A program made the translations under genes and the position numbers. The notes below the pieces were generated by a model, which worked only from the letters and a program-made list of their open reading frames with translations, was not told the DNA's origin and did not search any database. Shown here piece after piece: positions 26,114-35,695 of a stretch of DNA of 64,000 nucleotides (its first letter is position 1; each line of letters starts with the position of its first letter). Source of the stretch: PZPK01 sp963974595. Its GTDB lineage: Bacteria > Pseudomonadota > Gammaproteobacteria > Pseudomonadales > Oleiphilaceae. The stretch spans positions 48,956 through 112,955 of the forward strand of contig CAXBDA010000001.1 in the NCBI GenBank assembly GCA_963974595.1, written 5' to 3'.

Positions 26114-27259
26114 TTAAACTAATGAACGCCCGATAATCAGCTTCATGATCTCGTTGGTGCCTGCGTAAATCTTTTGGACTCTGGCATCGGCATACGCTCG
26201 AGCAACCGGGTATTCCCACATATAGCCGTAACCACCATGTAGCTGCAAACATTCATCGATCACATCACACTGAATATCGGTACTCAGTAATTTCAACTTA
26301 GCGGCTGTGACGACATCAAGCTTTTTATCCAAATGAAGCTCTAAGCATTTATCGACAAATACCCGTGCCATAGTCAGCGTGGCTGACATTTCTGCCAATT
26401 TGAACTGGGTATTTTGGAAGGAGGCAATTTCACGACCAAAGGCTTTTCGCTCTTTGACATATTGAATAGTTTGCTCAAGTATCGATTCAGCACTAGCAAT
26501 GGCATTTAGGCCAACAGACAAACGCTCTTGTGGCAGCTCTTGCATTAAGTAGATGAAGCCCATGCCTTCAGCGCCAAGTAAGTTTTCTTTGGGTACTTTT
26601 ACATCCTGAAAAAACAACTCAGAGGTATCTTGTGCTTTCATACCGATTTTATGAAGATTTTGACCTTTTTCAAAGCCTGCAGAGTTTGCTTCAACTAATA
26701 AAAGGCTGGTGCCCTTTGCCCCGGATTCTGGGTTGGTTTTAGCGACAATAATCACTAAATCTGCCATTTGGCCATTGGTGATAAAGGTTTTAGAACCATT
26801 TAAGACATAAAACTCACCACTTGCGTCGAGTACCGCATTAGTCTTAACACCTTGCAAGTCAGAACCAGTACCTGGTTCTGTCATCGCAATAGCGGTAACA
26901 ATATCACCGTTCACACAACCCGGCAGGTAGCGCTGTTTTTGCTCTTCCGTGCCATAGGCCATGATATAAGGAACTGCGATATCAGAATGTAAACCAAAGC
27001 CAATACCGCTTAGACCAAAGTTCGCTATTTCTTCATCGACTATCGCGTTAAAACGGAAGTCTCCTTCGACGCCACCGTAAACTTCGGGTACGGTTGGGCA
27101 CAAATAGCCATTTTCGCCAGCTTTTTTCCAAAGCTCGCGCGATACCTGCCCGTCTTTTTCCCACTGCTCATGATAAGGCACAGCTTCTTCTTGAAGGAAT
27201 TTACGAAAAGCATCGCGAAACATTTCATGCTCAGATTCAAATACAGTACGTTTTATCAT
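26114..27259 (-). CDS. Acyl-CoA dehydrogenase
   Basis: 381 aa, standard ACAD length. N-terminal helical domain from EHEMFRDAFRKFLQEE, the FAD/substrate segment TAIAMTEPGTGSDLQG, FITNGQMADLVIIVAKT, and the C-terminal LHGGYGYMWEYPVARAYADARV with YAGTNEIMKLIIGR. The catalytic Glu is probably the one in YAGTNEIM. It oxidises an acyl-CoA to the 2-enoyl-CoA, passing electrons to ETF. It lies third in a minus-strand beta-oxidation operon. Chain-length preference cannot be read from the sequence. Confidence 0.92.
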   Translation of the reverse strand: MIKRTVFESEHEMFRDAFRKFLQEEAVPYHEQWEKDGQVSRELWKKAGENGYLCPTVPEVYGGVEGDFRFNAIVDEEIANFGLSGIGFGLHSDIAVPYIMAYGTEEQKQRYLPGCVNGDIVTAIAMTEPGTGSDLQGVKTNAVLDASGEFYVLNGSKTFITNGQMADLVIIVAKTNPESGAKGTSLLLVEANSAGFEKGQNLHKIGMKAQDTSELFFQDVKVPKENLLGAEGMGFIYLMQELPQERLSVGLNAIASAESILEQTIQYVKERKAFGREIASFQNTQFKLAEMSATLTMARVFVDKCLELHLDKKLDVVTAAKLKLLSTDIQCDVIDECLQLHGGYGYMWEYPVARAYADARVQKIYAGTNEIMKLIIGRSLV

Positions 27260-27350
27260 AATCTTATTCTCTTATATTTATTTATGGATATTAGCCTGTC
27301 TGCATAGCTGGCTCAGTATAAAAAATTCGCCAGCGCCTTTTACTTAAGCT

Positions 27351-29486
27351 TTAATCTTTGAAAGTTAAACCATCTTTTGCCATATTTTTAAGAAGTTGAG
27401 GCACTTCAAAACGCTTTCCGAATTTTTTAGCAAGATAGCTAGCTCTTTCTATAAACTGATTTAAACCAGTTTGGTTGATGAACTGTAAAATGCCACCGGT
27501 CCAAACAGGGTAACCAATACCCATAATCGAGCCAATATTGGCATCTCGCACACTTGTTAAAACGTTCTCTTCAACACAACGAACAGTTTCAATGGCTTGG
27601 ATATACAGTAAACGGTCTTTAATTTCTTGAAGGTCAATACGTTGATCGCCTTCCTTAAACAGTTCATTAAGACCTTTCCAAAGATGCTTTTTAGCCTGTG
27701 TTGGATAAGTATAAAAACCACCACCGGCTAACTTGCCTGCACGGCCAGCTTCTAACATTCGATCCACCACTGGGTCGGCTGGGTGCTCTTGGTAAGTTAA
27801 GCCTTCTGCCTGTACGTCTTTAATCGTTTGTTTTCTGATTTTGTCGATCAAGGTCATGCTGACTTCATCTGTGACCGCCAAAGGGCCAACAGGGAAACCG
27901 GATAAAAATGCCGCATTTTCGATAGCTGAGGGCGAAATACCTTCCCCTACCATGGCAATACCTTCATTCGCAAAGGTACCAAACACACGCGAAGTGAAGA
28001 AGCCACGGCTATCATTCACTACAATCGGTGTTTTGCCGATTTGTAGCACATAATCATATGCTTTTGCCAAGGTATCAGGCGACGTTTTCTCACCGCAAAT
28101 TATTTCAACCAAGGGCATTTTATCGACAGGTGAAAAGAAGTGTAGACCGATAAAGTTTTCGGGTCTTGCAGATGCTTCGGCTAAACCGGTAATGGGTAAG
28201 GTTGAGGTATTAGAGGCAAAGATAGCCGAGCTTTCAAGCTGGGTTTCGGCATCTTTGGTCACTTTGGCTTTAAGCGCCCTATCTTCAAAGACGGCCTCTA
28301 TAATGAGATCACAACCTTTTAAGTCAGCATAGTCATCACTGGCTTTGATTAAAGATAAGGTTGCATCTCGTTTATCTTTTGTTAAGCGTTTTTTCTGAAC
28401 TTTTTTATCTAAAAGCTTTTCAGCATAGGCTCTACCGCGCTCAGAATTCTCAATAGAAATATCTTTAAGAACTACCTCTAAGCCTTTATTGGCAGATGAA
28501 TAAGCAATGCCTGCTCCCATCATACCGGCACCTAAAATACCAACTTTTTTAACTTTAGAAGATTCAACGCCTTTAGGTCGCGCGGCACCCGCTTTAATTT
28601 CATTCAACTGGAACCAGAATGTTCCGATCATATTTTTTGATACTTGACCGCAGACTAATTCAATAAAATACCGACTTTCGATACGCATCGCTGAGTCAAT
28701 ATCGACTTGCAGACTTTCAACCATCACGCTGAGTATTGATTCGGGTGCGGGTAAAGTTCCTTTGGTTTTTGCACGCATCATAGCAGGTGCGATGGGCAAC
28801 ATTTTTGCCAAACCGGGATGAGAGGGTAAACCGCCAGGGACTTTGTAGCCCTTTGCATCGTATGGTTGCTGTACTTTAGGGTTTGCTTTAATCCAAGCAA
28901 TAGCCGCATCGACTAACTCTTCTTCAGTATTTACTATGTCATTAATCAGACCCGCGGCTTTACCCTCTTCCGGCCTAAATTGTTTGCCTTCTGTTAAGTA
29001 AGGTAATGCAGTTTGAAGACCTAATAAACGAGTCATTCTCACCACACCACCGCCACCGGGCAGTAAACCAAGCGTGACTTCAGGCAAACCAAGGGTAACC
29101 CCTTTTGCTAAGCTGACTCGGTAGTGACAGGCTAAAGCCATTTCCCAACCGCCACCTAAAGCAGCACCATTGATACAAGCAACGACGGGCTTTCCGGCAG
29201 TTTCAAGTTCGCGCATGGCGACTTTTAATGTATCGAGCATATTGTATAACTGGTCTGCATTTTCTTTTGTCGTGGCATATAAATCATCCAAGCTTCCACC
29301 AGCGAAAAATGTCGACTTGGCTGAACGAATAATTACCCCAACATACTCTTCAGTTCTCAGCTGTTCTACCGCGATGGCTAGATCTTTAGTGAATGCGGCA
29401 TCCATTAAATTAGCAGACGCATTAGGTCGATCTAGAATGAGATGAACAATATTGTTGTCATCTTTTTGATACTTAATTGTGCTCAT
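27351..29486 (-). CDS. Multifunctional enoyl-CoA hydratase/3-hydroxyacyl-CoA dehydrogenase
   Basis: 711 aa from ATG 29486 (MSTIKYQKDDNN), preceded by GGAGAAG; the longer in-frame start would overlap the thiolase end. The crotonase domain (about 1-200) has GGGWEMALACHYRV and TLGLPEVTLGLLPGGGG. The NAD-binding 3-hydroxyacyl-CoA dehydrogenase domain (about 310-490) starts KVGILGAGMMGAGIAY. The C-terminal 3HCDH domain has DSRGFFTSRVFGTF. It is a FadB/FadJ-type protein for the second and third steps of beta-oxidation, 13 bp after the thiolase. Confidence 0.92.
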   Translation of the reverse strand: MSTIKYQKDDNNIVHLILDRPNASANLMDAAFTKDLAIAVEQLRTEEYVGVIIRSAKSTFFAGGSLDDLYATTKENADQLYNMLDTLKVAMRELETAGKPVVACINGAALGGGWEMALACHYRVSLAKGVTLGLPEVTLGLLPGGGGVVRMTRLLGLQTALPYLTEGKQFRPEEGKAAGLINDIVNTEEELVDAAIAWIKANPKVQQPYDAKGYKVPGGLPSHPGLAKMLPIAPAMMRAKTKGTLPAPESILSVMVESLQVDIDSAMRIESRYFIELVCGQVSKNMIGTFWFQLNEIKAGAARPKGVESSKVKKVGILGAGMMGAGIAYSSANKGLEVVLKDISIENSERGRAYAEKLLDKKVQKKRLTKDKRDATLSLIKASDDYADLKGCDLIIEAVFEDRALKAKVTKDAETQLESSAIFASNTSTLPITGLAEASARPENFIGLHFFSPVDKMPLVEIICGEKTSPDTLAKAYDYVLQIGKTPIVVNDSRGFFTSRVFGTFANEGIAMVGEGISPSAIENAAFLSGFPVGPLAVTDEVSMTLIDKIRKQTIKDVQAEGLTYQEHPADPVVDRMLEAGRAGKLAGGGFYTYPTQAKKHLWKGLNELFKEGDQRIDLQEIKDRLLYIQAIETVRCVEENVLTSVRDANIGSIMGIGYPVWTGGILQFINQTGLNQFIERASYLAKKFGKRFEVPQLLKNMAKDGLTFKD

Positions 29487-29499
29487 GGATCTTCTCCTC

Positions 29500-30708
29500 T
29501 TAAATGCGTTCGATAATTGTTGCGATACCCATACCACCACCCACACATAAGGTAGCCAGACCTCTGGATAAGTTTCTTGCTTCTAATTCATCCAGAAGTG
29601 TGCCAAGAATCATCGCACCGGTTGCGCCTAGTGGGTGGCCCATCGCAATCGAACCACCATTTACGTTTACTTTATCTTCAGACACATTCATTTCAGCCAT
29701 AAAACGCATAACCACTGAAGCAAAAGCTTCATTAACTTCAAATAAATCAATATCGCTGACATCCATACCGGCTACTTTGAGCGCTTTACGAGCGGCTGGC
29801 GCAGGCCCGGTTAGCATAATCGTTGGATCTGTACCGACAACAGCGGTCGCAACAATGCGTGCCCTCGGCTTCATCGCATATTTTTGCCCCGCCGCTTCGC
29901 TGCCAATTAATACCGCAGCGGCACCATCAACAATACCTGAGGAATTACCCGGTGTATGAACATGATGAATATGTTCAACATGGGGATAACGCTCTTTTGC
30001 AACACCGTTAAAACCCATTTCACCCATCATCTGGAAAGATGCTTTCAAGTTTCCTAGTGTTTCTAAATTACTATCTGCACGAATTAATTCATCATGAGCG
30101 AGAATCGTTAAACCATTTCGATCAAGCACAGGAATAATAGCGTTTTTGAACGCAGATTTTTCCCAGGCAGCGGCAGCTTTTTGATGAGATCGCACAGCAA
30201 AGCCATCAACATCGGTACGGCTATAACCACCCAAGGTTGCAATTAAATCGGCGCCGATACCTTGCGGCATGAAGCCTGTTTTGAAGTTGGTTTCCGGGTC
30301 CATCGCCCAAGCACCACCGTCACTGCCCATTGGAATGCGTGACATAGATTCGACACCACCCGCCACAACCAAGTGCTCCCATCCTGAACGTACTTTCATG
30401 GCTGCAGTATTAACCGCTTCTAAACCAGAGGCACAAAAACGGTTTAACACCATACCCGCAACATCATCATTCCACCCTGCGGCCAAGGCTGCTGTTTTGG
30501 CAATCACAGCACCTTGATCACCCACAGCAGTAACACAGCCCATAACAATATCATCAACATCTTGTGTGTCGAATTGGTTACGTTCTTGAAGAGTATTGAG
30601 CAATTGAGTGAGTAGTGTGACAGGTTTAACTTCGTGTAATGCACCGCTAGATTTTCCACGACCTCGTGGTGTGCGGATAGCATCAAAGATTAAGGCTTCG
30701 TTTATCAT
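29500..30708 (-). CDS. Acetyl-CoA acyltransferase (thiolase)
   Basis: 402 aa, biosynthetic/degradative thiolase fold. The nucleophilic Cys is in VLNRFCASGLEAVN, the oxyanion His in VNGGSIAMGHPLGATGA and the acid-base Cys in LCVGGGMG. It cleaves 3-ketoacyl-CoA, or condenses acetyl-CoA. First gene of the operon thiolase, FadB-like, acyl-CoA dehydrogenase, CaiB-type, all minus strand with gaps of 13-91 bp. It may supply beta-oxidation for products of the atu pathway 9 kb away, but no regulator is adjacent. Confidence 0.93.
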   Translation of the reverse strand: MINEALIFDAIRTPRGRGKSSGALHEVKPVTLLTQLLNTLQERNQFDTQDVDDIVMGCVTAVGDQGAVIAKTAALAAGWNDDVAGMVLNRFCASGLEAVNTAAMKVRSGWEHLVVAGGVESMSRIPMGSDGGAWAMDPETNFKTGFMPQGIGADLIATLGGYSRTDVDGFAVRSHQKAAAAWEKSAFKNAIIPVLDRNGLTILAHDELIRADSNLETLGNLKASFQMMGEMGFNGVAKERYPHVEHIHHVHTPGNSSGIVDGAAAVLIGSEAAGQKYAMKPRARIVATAVVGTDPTIMLTGPAPAARKALKVAGMDVSDIDLFEVNEAFASVVMRFMAEMNVSEDKVNVNGGSIAMGHPLGATGAMILGTLLDELEARNLSRGLATLCVGGGMGIATIIERI

Positions 30709-30890
30709 TATTCTTCATCCGTATAGTTGGCCTAAGACATTAATAGAATAAAGAAAGAAGATGCGCACTAGCAATGATAAAAAGTGACTATAAAATTGAT
30801 GAATTCTTGCATATAAGCTTTCACCTTCTTATGGCACATCAATATTTAAAAAGCATCACTTCAATATTTAAAAAACAGCACCTCAATAGC

Positions 30891-30925
30891 AAAAAAGCCG
30901 ATGATCACGAAGATCATCAGCTTTA
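30891..30925 (-). terminator. Terminator after the membrane histidine kinase
   Basis: GATGATC and GATCATC pair around a 5-nt loop, extended by AAAGC/GCTTT. On the minus strand the stem leads into TTTTTT. It lies about 45 bp beyond the kinase stop at 30967. Confidence 0.8.
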
Positions 30926-30966
30926 GATTGATAATTATTATGTGATTAGCTCACATTAAAAGAAAT

Positions 30967-33900
30967 TCAGAATGTAATTGTTTCTTGATAGAAAGATTTA
31001 GGGATGCGGATATTGGTTGTAAATGATCTGAAATCATCATCTTCATTGCCAGCACTCAGTATCACTTCAATACTGCCACCTTCTTTCTCAAGGAAGCCTT
31101 TTACAGCGTCCATACCAACACCTCTTCCCGAGACATCCGTTACTTCGTCTGCTGTTGAAAAACCTGAAGAAAATATCAAGTTAGCAATTTCAGCTGCGCT
31201 TGGCTTAGGATCAGATGCTTGATAAATACCTTTTTCTATCGCCATCTTATAAATCCGGCTAATCGCAATACCGCGACCATCATCTCTTACAGCTAAATTA
31301 GCGCCTTGTTCATCGGGTGTAACATCTAAAGTGATGATACCACTTTCAGGTTTACCTTTTTCAAGACGTTCTTCTATGCCTTCAATACCATGATCCATAG
31401 CGTTTCTAAATACATGCATGAAGATATTATTCAAGGTTGAACTGGCATGGCTCTTAATCAGAATACCTGCATTATCAATTTTAACCTCTGGTTTCCCTTT
31501 ACCTAATTGCTCAGCCAAAGAGTGCGCAGACTGAATTACATCAGAAATCACCTCTTCTAAAGGCTGCGCCTCCATCGTCATAAGCATACTATAGGCCTCA
31601 GAAACAACACCTTTAACATCTTGACTCATATCAGAGCCAGTCAATGATCTAATATTTTCTAACCACGTTGATACACGTGCAGGGTCAAGTGAAATACCAC
31701 TTGCTGCTTCACCATCACGGCCTAATTTCTCCCTGAAGACCATAGCGTATTTCGCTAAGATTTCTTCAGCCCCAGAAAGCTCTGCTAACAATGACTCTTG
31801 ATTCCACTGAACATCTTCATTCTTACGTAAATCATCATAAGTACTCTCAACTTCATGAACAATATCGGTAACCTGGCTCAAACCGTAAGTACGCGCATTA
31901 CCTTTTACGGTATGCATAGATCTAAACAAGTTAGCAATAATATCTAAATCTTTCGTTGCATTGGCTTCGATTAGTTGGCGGCATTCTGCCAAGAACTCTT
32001 CAGCTGAACTTAAGAAGTCACTAAATTTAGCAGCATCAACAGCGAGTATTTCACCAATAATGGCCAATTCACGCTTCTGACCTTCAGCTTCGGCTTCAAG
32101 CGCTTTCAACTCGGTAACATCTCTTACTGTTACCATTAACTTATCAACCTCACCAGACTCACTAATAATTGGATCCCAATCCAGCTCTAGAATCTTTTCA
32201 CGATCATCTTCCATTTTGATGACCATCTCTGTCATCAAACAATGAGAGTTAAAGTCATACATCATTTCATCTTCACCAACAATCGCATCAACGCCCGTGA
32301 TATTTTGATCGACAGAATCAGAACCCGCCGTTGTATTACTAAATAACAAGTCTGCAAAGTTTCGATCGGCAATACGATCTGTTTCGAATATTTTCTCTAG
32401 GTATGAAGCATACTCAGGGTGAATTAGGCCACCGGCAGTAATGGTAAATAAACCTTGGTGCATATTCGCCATCATATTGGCGATATCGTTATTCTTCTGT
32501 CTTAACTCAGCCGTTCTCTCTTCGACTTTCGCTTCAAGGTTTCTGTTTTGCTCTTCAATCACTTCACGCATACGTATGCTTTTGATCGTAGTCACTAGAG
32601 AACGGGCAACCGAAGAAACAAACTCATAATCACTATCGGCAAAACTGACGTTCTTAACGTCTCCCGATAAGTTAATCACGCCCACTAGAATATCTTTATC
32701 GACAAGAGGCACACATAATAGAGCCCTTTCCGAACCGGCATCATTTGATACAAAGTTTTTATCTTTAGAAGTATTTTGTACAAAGATAATTTTCTTCGTT
32801 TCAGCCGCTTTACCTAATATGCCCTGGCCCATTTCAAATTTGGCAGCAGAAGATCCAGCGTCAATTGCTTTCGGTGGAAAGTGTGCCTTGACTTCCAACT
32901 GTGATTTATCATTGGTTAAATAAACTGAGCCTTGAGCGACACCTATTTTGTCATGCATACTTTGTAAAACTTCTTCTAACGCAGTATTTTGGCTTTGCGC
33001 ACCAGCAAGTGAACGACCTATAGAGTTTAATTTTGCCAAATCGATCATTTTCTTACGTATTGCCAATCTCATAGAATTAAAGTTTTGAGCGGCTAACAAG
33101 ATAAGTACAATCAACATGACAATTGATAGTTTGATACCGAAATCAAGGCTATCAGACACTTTGCCTTGTAATTGGTTAAACTGCTCATCGGCTGCTTTCA
33201 ATAGCTTGTCTAAAGAATCAATTGCTTTGGTAACAGATGCATCTGCTTCATCTAATTTGGCCTTAGCAACCTCTATTTTCTCTAATTGCTTCAACTTATG
33301 ATCAGCAATTGAGGGTGACTTCATGACATGTTCACTGAGATCTGCATATGCTGTATTAGCGATTGGTACCAAACCTTGTTCATCAAATTCAGAAAATACC
33401 ATAGCGCCCTTATCAAACCAGGACTTAGAGTCGTTAATCGAGAATGTAAAATTACCCATACCACCACTGACTAGGCCCATATCCTGAGTAATTTTAATTT
33501 CATCAATGGTTTTAAATAAGTTATTGATTAAAGTAATTGATTGATTAGCAAAGCCGATAACCAGTTCCATATCATCCTGGTGCTCTTCAGGCGCCATGTA
33601 ATACTGTATTTCATCTATCGATGCACCCACGCCATCAATAAGGTTAAACAGGATATCCACCTCGCCTAACATTCTGTTTCTAGCCGCCAACACTTCGGTT
33701 TTGGCTGTAAACATGTCGATCACGGCTTCACGATAGTCATCGTAATTTTCCTTTACTTCTTTTACGAGAACAGACTTCTCTGCATCTTTCTGAGCAAGTA
33801 AAGCAAGGCTTTGATAACGCTCTTCGAATCGTGAAACACCCGAATTAAAAGACGTTTTATAAGCATCAATCTGATCTTGGTTTCCGGCATTGAATGCAAG

Positions 33901-34104
33901 TGAACTCAGTTTCGCCAGTTTTAGCAGCTGGATCTGTACATCATTACTTTCTTTCACTACCGGCACAGCCGTTTCATTCACTAGAGAAGAAGAACCATTT
34001 ATATCATTAAGATTCCACAGGGATGAAAGCCCTGACGTTAATAGAAGCAGGATAATAATGGCAAAACCAAGACCAACTTTTTGATTAAACGATAATTGAA
34101 ACAT
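30967..34104 (-). CDS. Membrane hybrid CheA-like histidine kinase (4-helix sensor, GAF, HPt, CheA-type ATPase)
   Basis: 1045 aa. Membrane helices at about 11-30 and 324-340 enclose a long helical periplasmic sensor like that of chemoreceptors. Then come a GAF domain (about 365-510), a coiled coil (510-540, EEQNRNLEAKVEERTAELRQ), a PAS-like stretch (545-670), an HPt domain with the phosphorylatable His731 in FRSMHTVKGNARTYG, and a CheA-type ATPase with N box HVFRNAMDHGIE (898-909), G1 DDGRGIA (941-947) and G2 GRGVGMD (993-999). No CheW-like P5 domain and no P2 domain are present. It is divergent from the MCP-like/CheX/CheX/CheY genes, which are its likely partners. The likely path is His731 to the CheY at 36779. 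Confidence 0.85.
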   Translation of the reverse strand: MFQLSFNQKVGLGFAIIILLLLTSGLSSLWNLNDINGSSSLVNETAVPVVKESNDVQIQLLKLAKLSSLAFNAGNQDQIDAYKTSFNSGVSRFEERYQSLALLAQKDAEKSVLVKEVKENYDDYREAVIDMFTAKTEVLAARNRMLGEVDILFNLIDGVGASIDEIQYYMAPEEHQDDMELVIGFANQSITLINNLFKTIDEIKITQDMGLVSGGMGNFTFSINDSKSWFDKGAMVFSEFDEQGLVPIANTAYADLSEHVMKSPSIADHKLKQLEKIEVAKAKLDEADASVTKAIDSLDKLLKAADEQFNQLQGKVSDSLDFGIKLSIVMLIVLILLAAQNFNSMRLAIRKKMIDLAKLNSIGRSLAGAQSQNTALEEVLQSMHDKIGVAQGSVYLTNDKSQLEVKAHFPPKAIDAGSSAAKFEMGQGILGKAAETKKIIFVQNTSKDKNFVSNDAGSERALLCVPLVDKDILVGVINLSGDVKNVSFADSDYEFVSSVARSLVTTIKSIRMREVIEEQNRNLEAKVEERTAELRQKNNDIANMMANMHQGLFTITAGGLIHPEYASYLEKIFETDRIADRNFADLLFSNTTAGSDSVDQNITGVDAIVGEDEMMYDFNSHCLMTEMVIKMEDDREKILELDWDPIISESGEVDKLMVTVRDVTELKALEAEAEGQKRELAIIGEILAVDAAKFSDFLSSAEEFLAECRQLIEANATKDLDIIANLFRSMHTVKGNARTYGLSQVTDIVHEVESTYDDLRKNEDVQWNQESLLAELSGAEEILAKYAMVFREKLGRDGEAASGISLDPARVSTWLENIRSLTGSDMSQDVKGVVSEAYSMLMTMEAQPLEEVISDVIQSAHSLAEQLGKGKPEVKIDNAGILIKSHASSTLNNIFMHVFRNAMDHGIEGIEERLEKGKPESGIITLDVTPDEQGANLAVRDDGRGIAISRIYKMAIEKGIYQASDPKPSAAEIANLIFSSGFSTADEVTDVSGRGVGMDAVKGFLEKEGGSIEVILSAGNEDDDFRSFTTNIRIPKSFYQETITF

Positions 34105-34224
34105 AGTTATATTCTTTTTTATTTAAATTCCAGTGGATTACGTATTACATTTTACTTTAGCGCAGTTTTTTTGAATGTCATGATTTCTTTTAATTTTTTC
34201 AGCAACTTTTCAATATACTGCTAA

Positions 34225-34230
34225 TATAAT
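34225..34230 (+). promoter_or_regulatory. Probable -10 of the MCP-like/CheX/CheY operon
   Basis: A perfect TATAAT in a TA-rich 167-bp divergent intergenic region, 42 bp before the MCP-like start. The -35 region (around 34202-34207) is poor. The divergent kinase promoter must lie on the other strand of the same region; none was clear. Confidence 0.4.
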
Positions 34231-34271
34231 TTTTAAGCCTTTCATTTAAAGTGGATTGAGAAATACCAATC

Positions 34272-35036
34272 ATGACCAATAAACTCATTCTTTTTTCTGT
34301 TGCCGCATTTGCTATAGGTGCCATTTTGGTTTTTCAATTAAGCCGAAAACACTTTTCGATAAAAATGCAGCTATTAACAGAACAAAACACATCTTTGGAG
34401 GCTGAGCTATCTAAGACTCAGCAAGAACTCAAGACTGAAAAATATAATTTAGACGAAGCTAACACCTCTCTAGAAGCAGCTAATCATGAGAATCATTCTC
34501 TCAACTCGGAAATAGATGCGCTAAGAGACCAATTAAGACACGAAAAAGAATCGATTCAAAATGAAATGCAAGCCGAACTCGACTCTCTTCGTAATAGCAA
34601 TCAGGCAGAAAAAGTCGAGCTAAACGACAAGTTATCGCAAGTAAAAGATAACCTTAATGACCTCGCAGCCTTGTTAGTGACCTTCGAGCGCTGGCATGAA
34701 AGCTTGACACAACTCATGCTTCATAACGCAGAAATGCACAAGCAAAATCAGGAGTTTTTCAATATCGTTAAACAGATTGTCATTCTTGCACTTAACGCTG
34801 CGATAGAAGCCGCTCGTGCCGGTGAACATGGTAGAGGCTTTGCTGTCGTTGCTGACGAGGTTCGAAATTTAGCCATGAGAAGCCAGGAACTTTCTGAGAG
34901 TTATAAGGAAAATCTTAATAAAAACGACTTCTTGACAACGGCAACATTCCAAGACATTCAGGCTGGCGGCAAAATGATTTTGACCGATGTATTCTCTACC
35001 TCTGAAATCGTTAAAAGCATGCTTGAGAAACTATAA
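34272..35036 (+). CDS. Minimal MCP-like signalling protein with one membrane helix
   Basis: 254 aa. One N-terminal membrane helix (LILFSVAAFAIGAILVF, about 5-21), a coiled coil rich in Glu/Leu/Asn (about 30-145), and the tip of the chemoreceptor hairpin at about 168-203: ILALNAAIEAARAGEHGRGF then AVVADEVRNLAMRS. There is no periplasmic ligand domain and no HAMP, and the hairpin is far shorter than in normal MCPs. The short C-terminus ends without a CheR/CheB tether. It opens an operon with two CheX proteins and a CheY and faces the CheA-like kinase, so it may dock or scaffold that kinase rather than sense by itself. Confidence 0.8.
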   Translation: MTNKLILFSVAAFAIGAILVFQLSRKHFSIKMQLLTEQNTSLEAELSKTQQELKTEKYNLDEANTSLEAANHENHSLNSEIDALRDQLRHEKESIQNEMQAELDSLRNSNQAEKVELNDKLSQVKDNLNDLAALLVTFERWHESLTQLMLHNAEMHKQNQEFFNIVKQIVILALNAAIEAARAGEHGRGFAVVADEVRNLAMRSQELSESYKENLNKNDFLTTATFQDIQAGGKMILTDVFSTSEIVKSMLEKL

Positions 35037-35047
35037 GGAAACATCAC

Positions 35048-35083
35048 ATGCAAAACTTTTCTTTCAAGTATTTAATAGGTTAG
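35048..35083 (+). CDS. Possible 11-codon leader ORF before the first CheX gene
   Basis: MQNFSFKYLIG, preceded by AAGGAA at a good distance, a better ribosome site than that of the CheX start. Its TAG stop ends 2 nt before the CheX ATG at 35086, suggesting translational coupling. It may alternatively mark an old frameshift of the CheX N-terminus. Low confidence because of its size. Confidence 0.25.
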   Translation: MQNFSFKYLIG

Positions 35084-35085
35084 CC

Positions 35086-35652
35086 ATGTTAGTTAATGAT
35101 GAATTCAAAAATGAAATCAAGAAAGCATTTCATAGCAGTTTTGAAGAAGCCTTTGTAGCTGGCTCAGATACATCACGCTGGCAATTTAAAGAGAAATCAA
35201 CACTAGAAAATCTAGATACCAAAGAGTTCTATGTCTTAACGATGTCTTCACAGCTTTTCAGAATCTTTATATTTCTACATTTTTCAAAAAATGATGACAC
35301 GGAAAAGTTTGTGAGCAGCGTATTGAATTTAACATCTGCCAAGCTGGATGAAGATAAGTTTTATGACTATTTAGGCGAAGTCGGTAACGCCTTTTTAGGG
35401 TCAATTAAGCGCGATTTAGGTAAACACATACCAAGCCTTGGCATGTCTACACCAAATAGACTAAGTATTGACTGCCTAAAGTATATGAAAAACCTTAATT
35501 CAAATTTTGAATCACACGCCATTTCAACGTTTGATGACAAAGTACTATTTTACTCTAGTGTCTATTTAGTTGCAGATGAAGAACTAAATATACATATAGA
35601 TCGTCATTCTCTCGAAAATGAAGTTGACTCTGGTGAACTTGAGCTATTCTAA
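35086..35652 (+). CDS. CheX-type CheY phosphatase-like protein, short form
   Basis: 188 aa from ATG 35086 (AGG 6 nt upstream). The segment DYLGEVGNAFLGSIKRDLGK carries the CheC/CheX/FliY signature D-x3-E-x2-N, with a Pro 22 residues after the Asn (STP), so it probably dephosphorylates a CheY-type regulator. The protein ends VDSGELELF, exactly the same nine residues as the next gene's product, after a variable linker; this tail looks like a docking peptide. It is in the operon MCP-like, CheX, pseudo-receiver-CheX, CheY, with a 44-bp gap to the next gene. Confidence 0.72.
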   Translation: MLVNDEFKNEIKKAFHSSFEEAFVAGSDTSRWQFKEKSTLENLDTKEFYVLTMSSQLFRIFIFLHFSKNDDTEKFVSSVLNLTSAKLDEDKFYDYLGEVGNAFLGSIKRDLGKHIPSLGMSTPNRLSIDCLKYMKNLNSNFESHAISTFDDKVLFYSSVYLVADEELNIHIDRHSLENEVDSGELELF

Positions 35653-35695
35653 ACTGATAAATACAAGTTTATAAGAATTTAAAACAGGAGCAAAA

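Noticed and set aside
26082..26252. 57-codon extension of the CaiB-type protein.
   Set aside because: It is antisense to the end of the acyl-CoA dehydrogenase in part and has no homology; GGGAG before ATG 26081 decides the start.
34987..35085. Longer N-terminus of the first CheX protein (MYSLPLKSLKACLRN).
   Set aside because: It lies inside the 3' end of the MCP-like gene in another frame and has no ribosome site.
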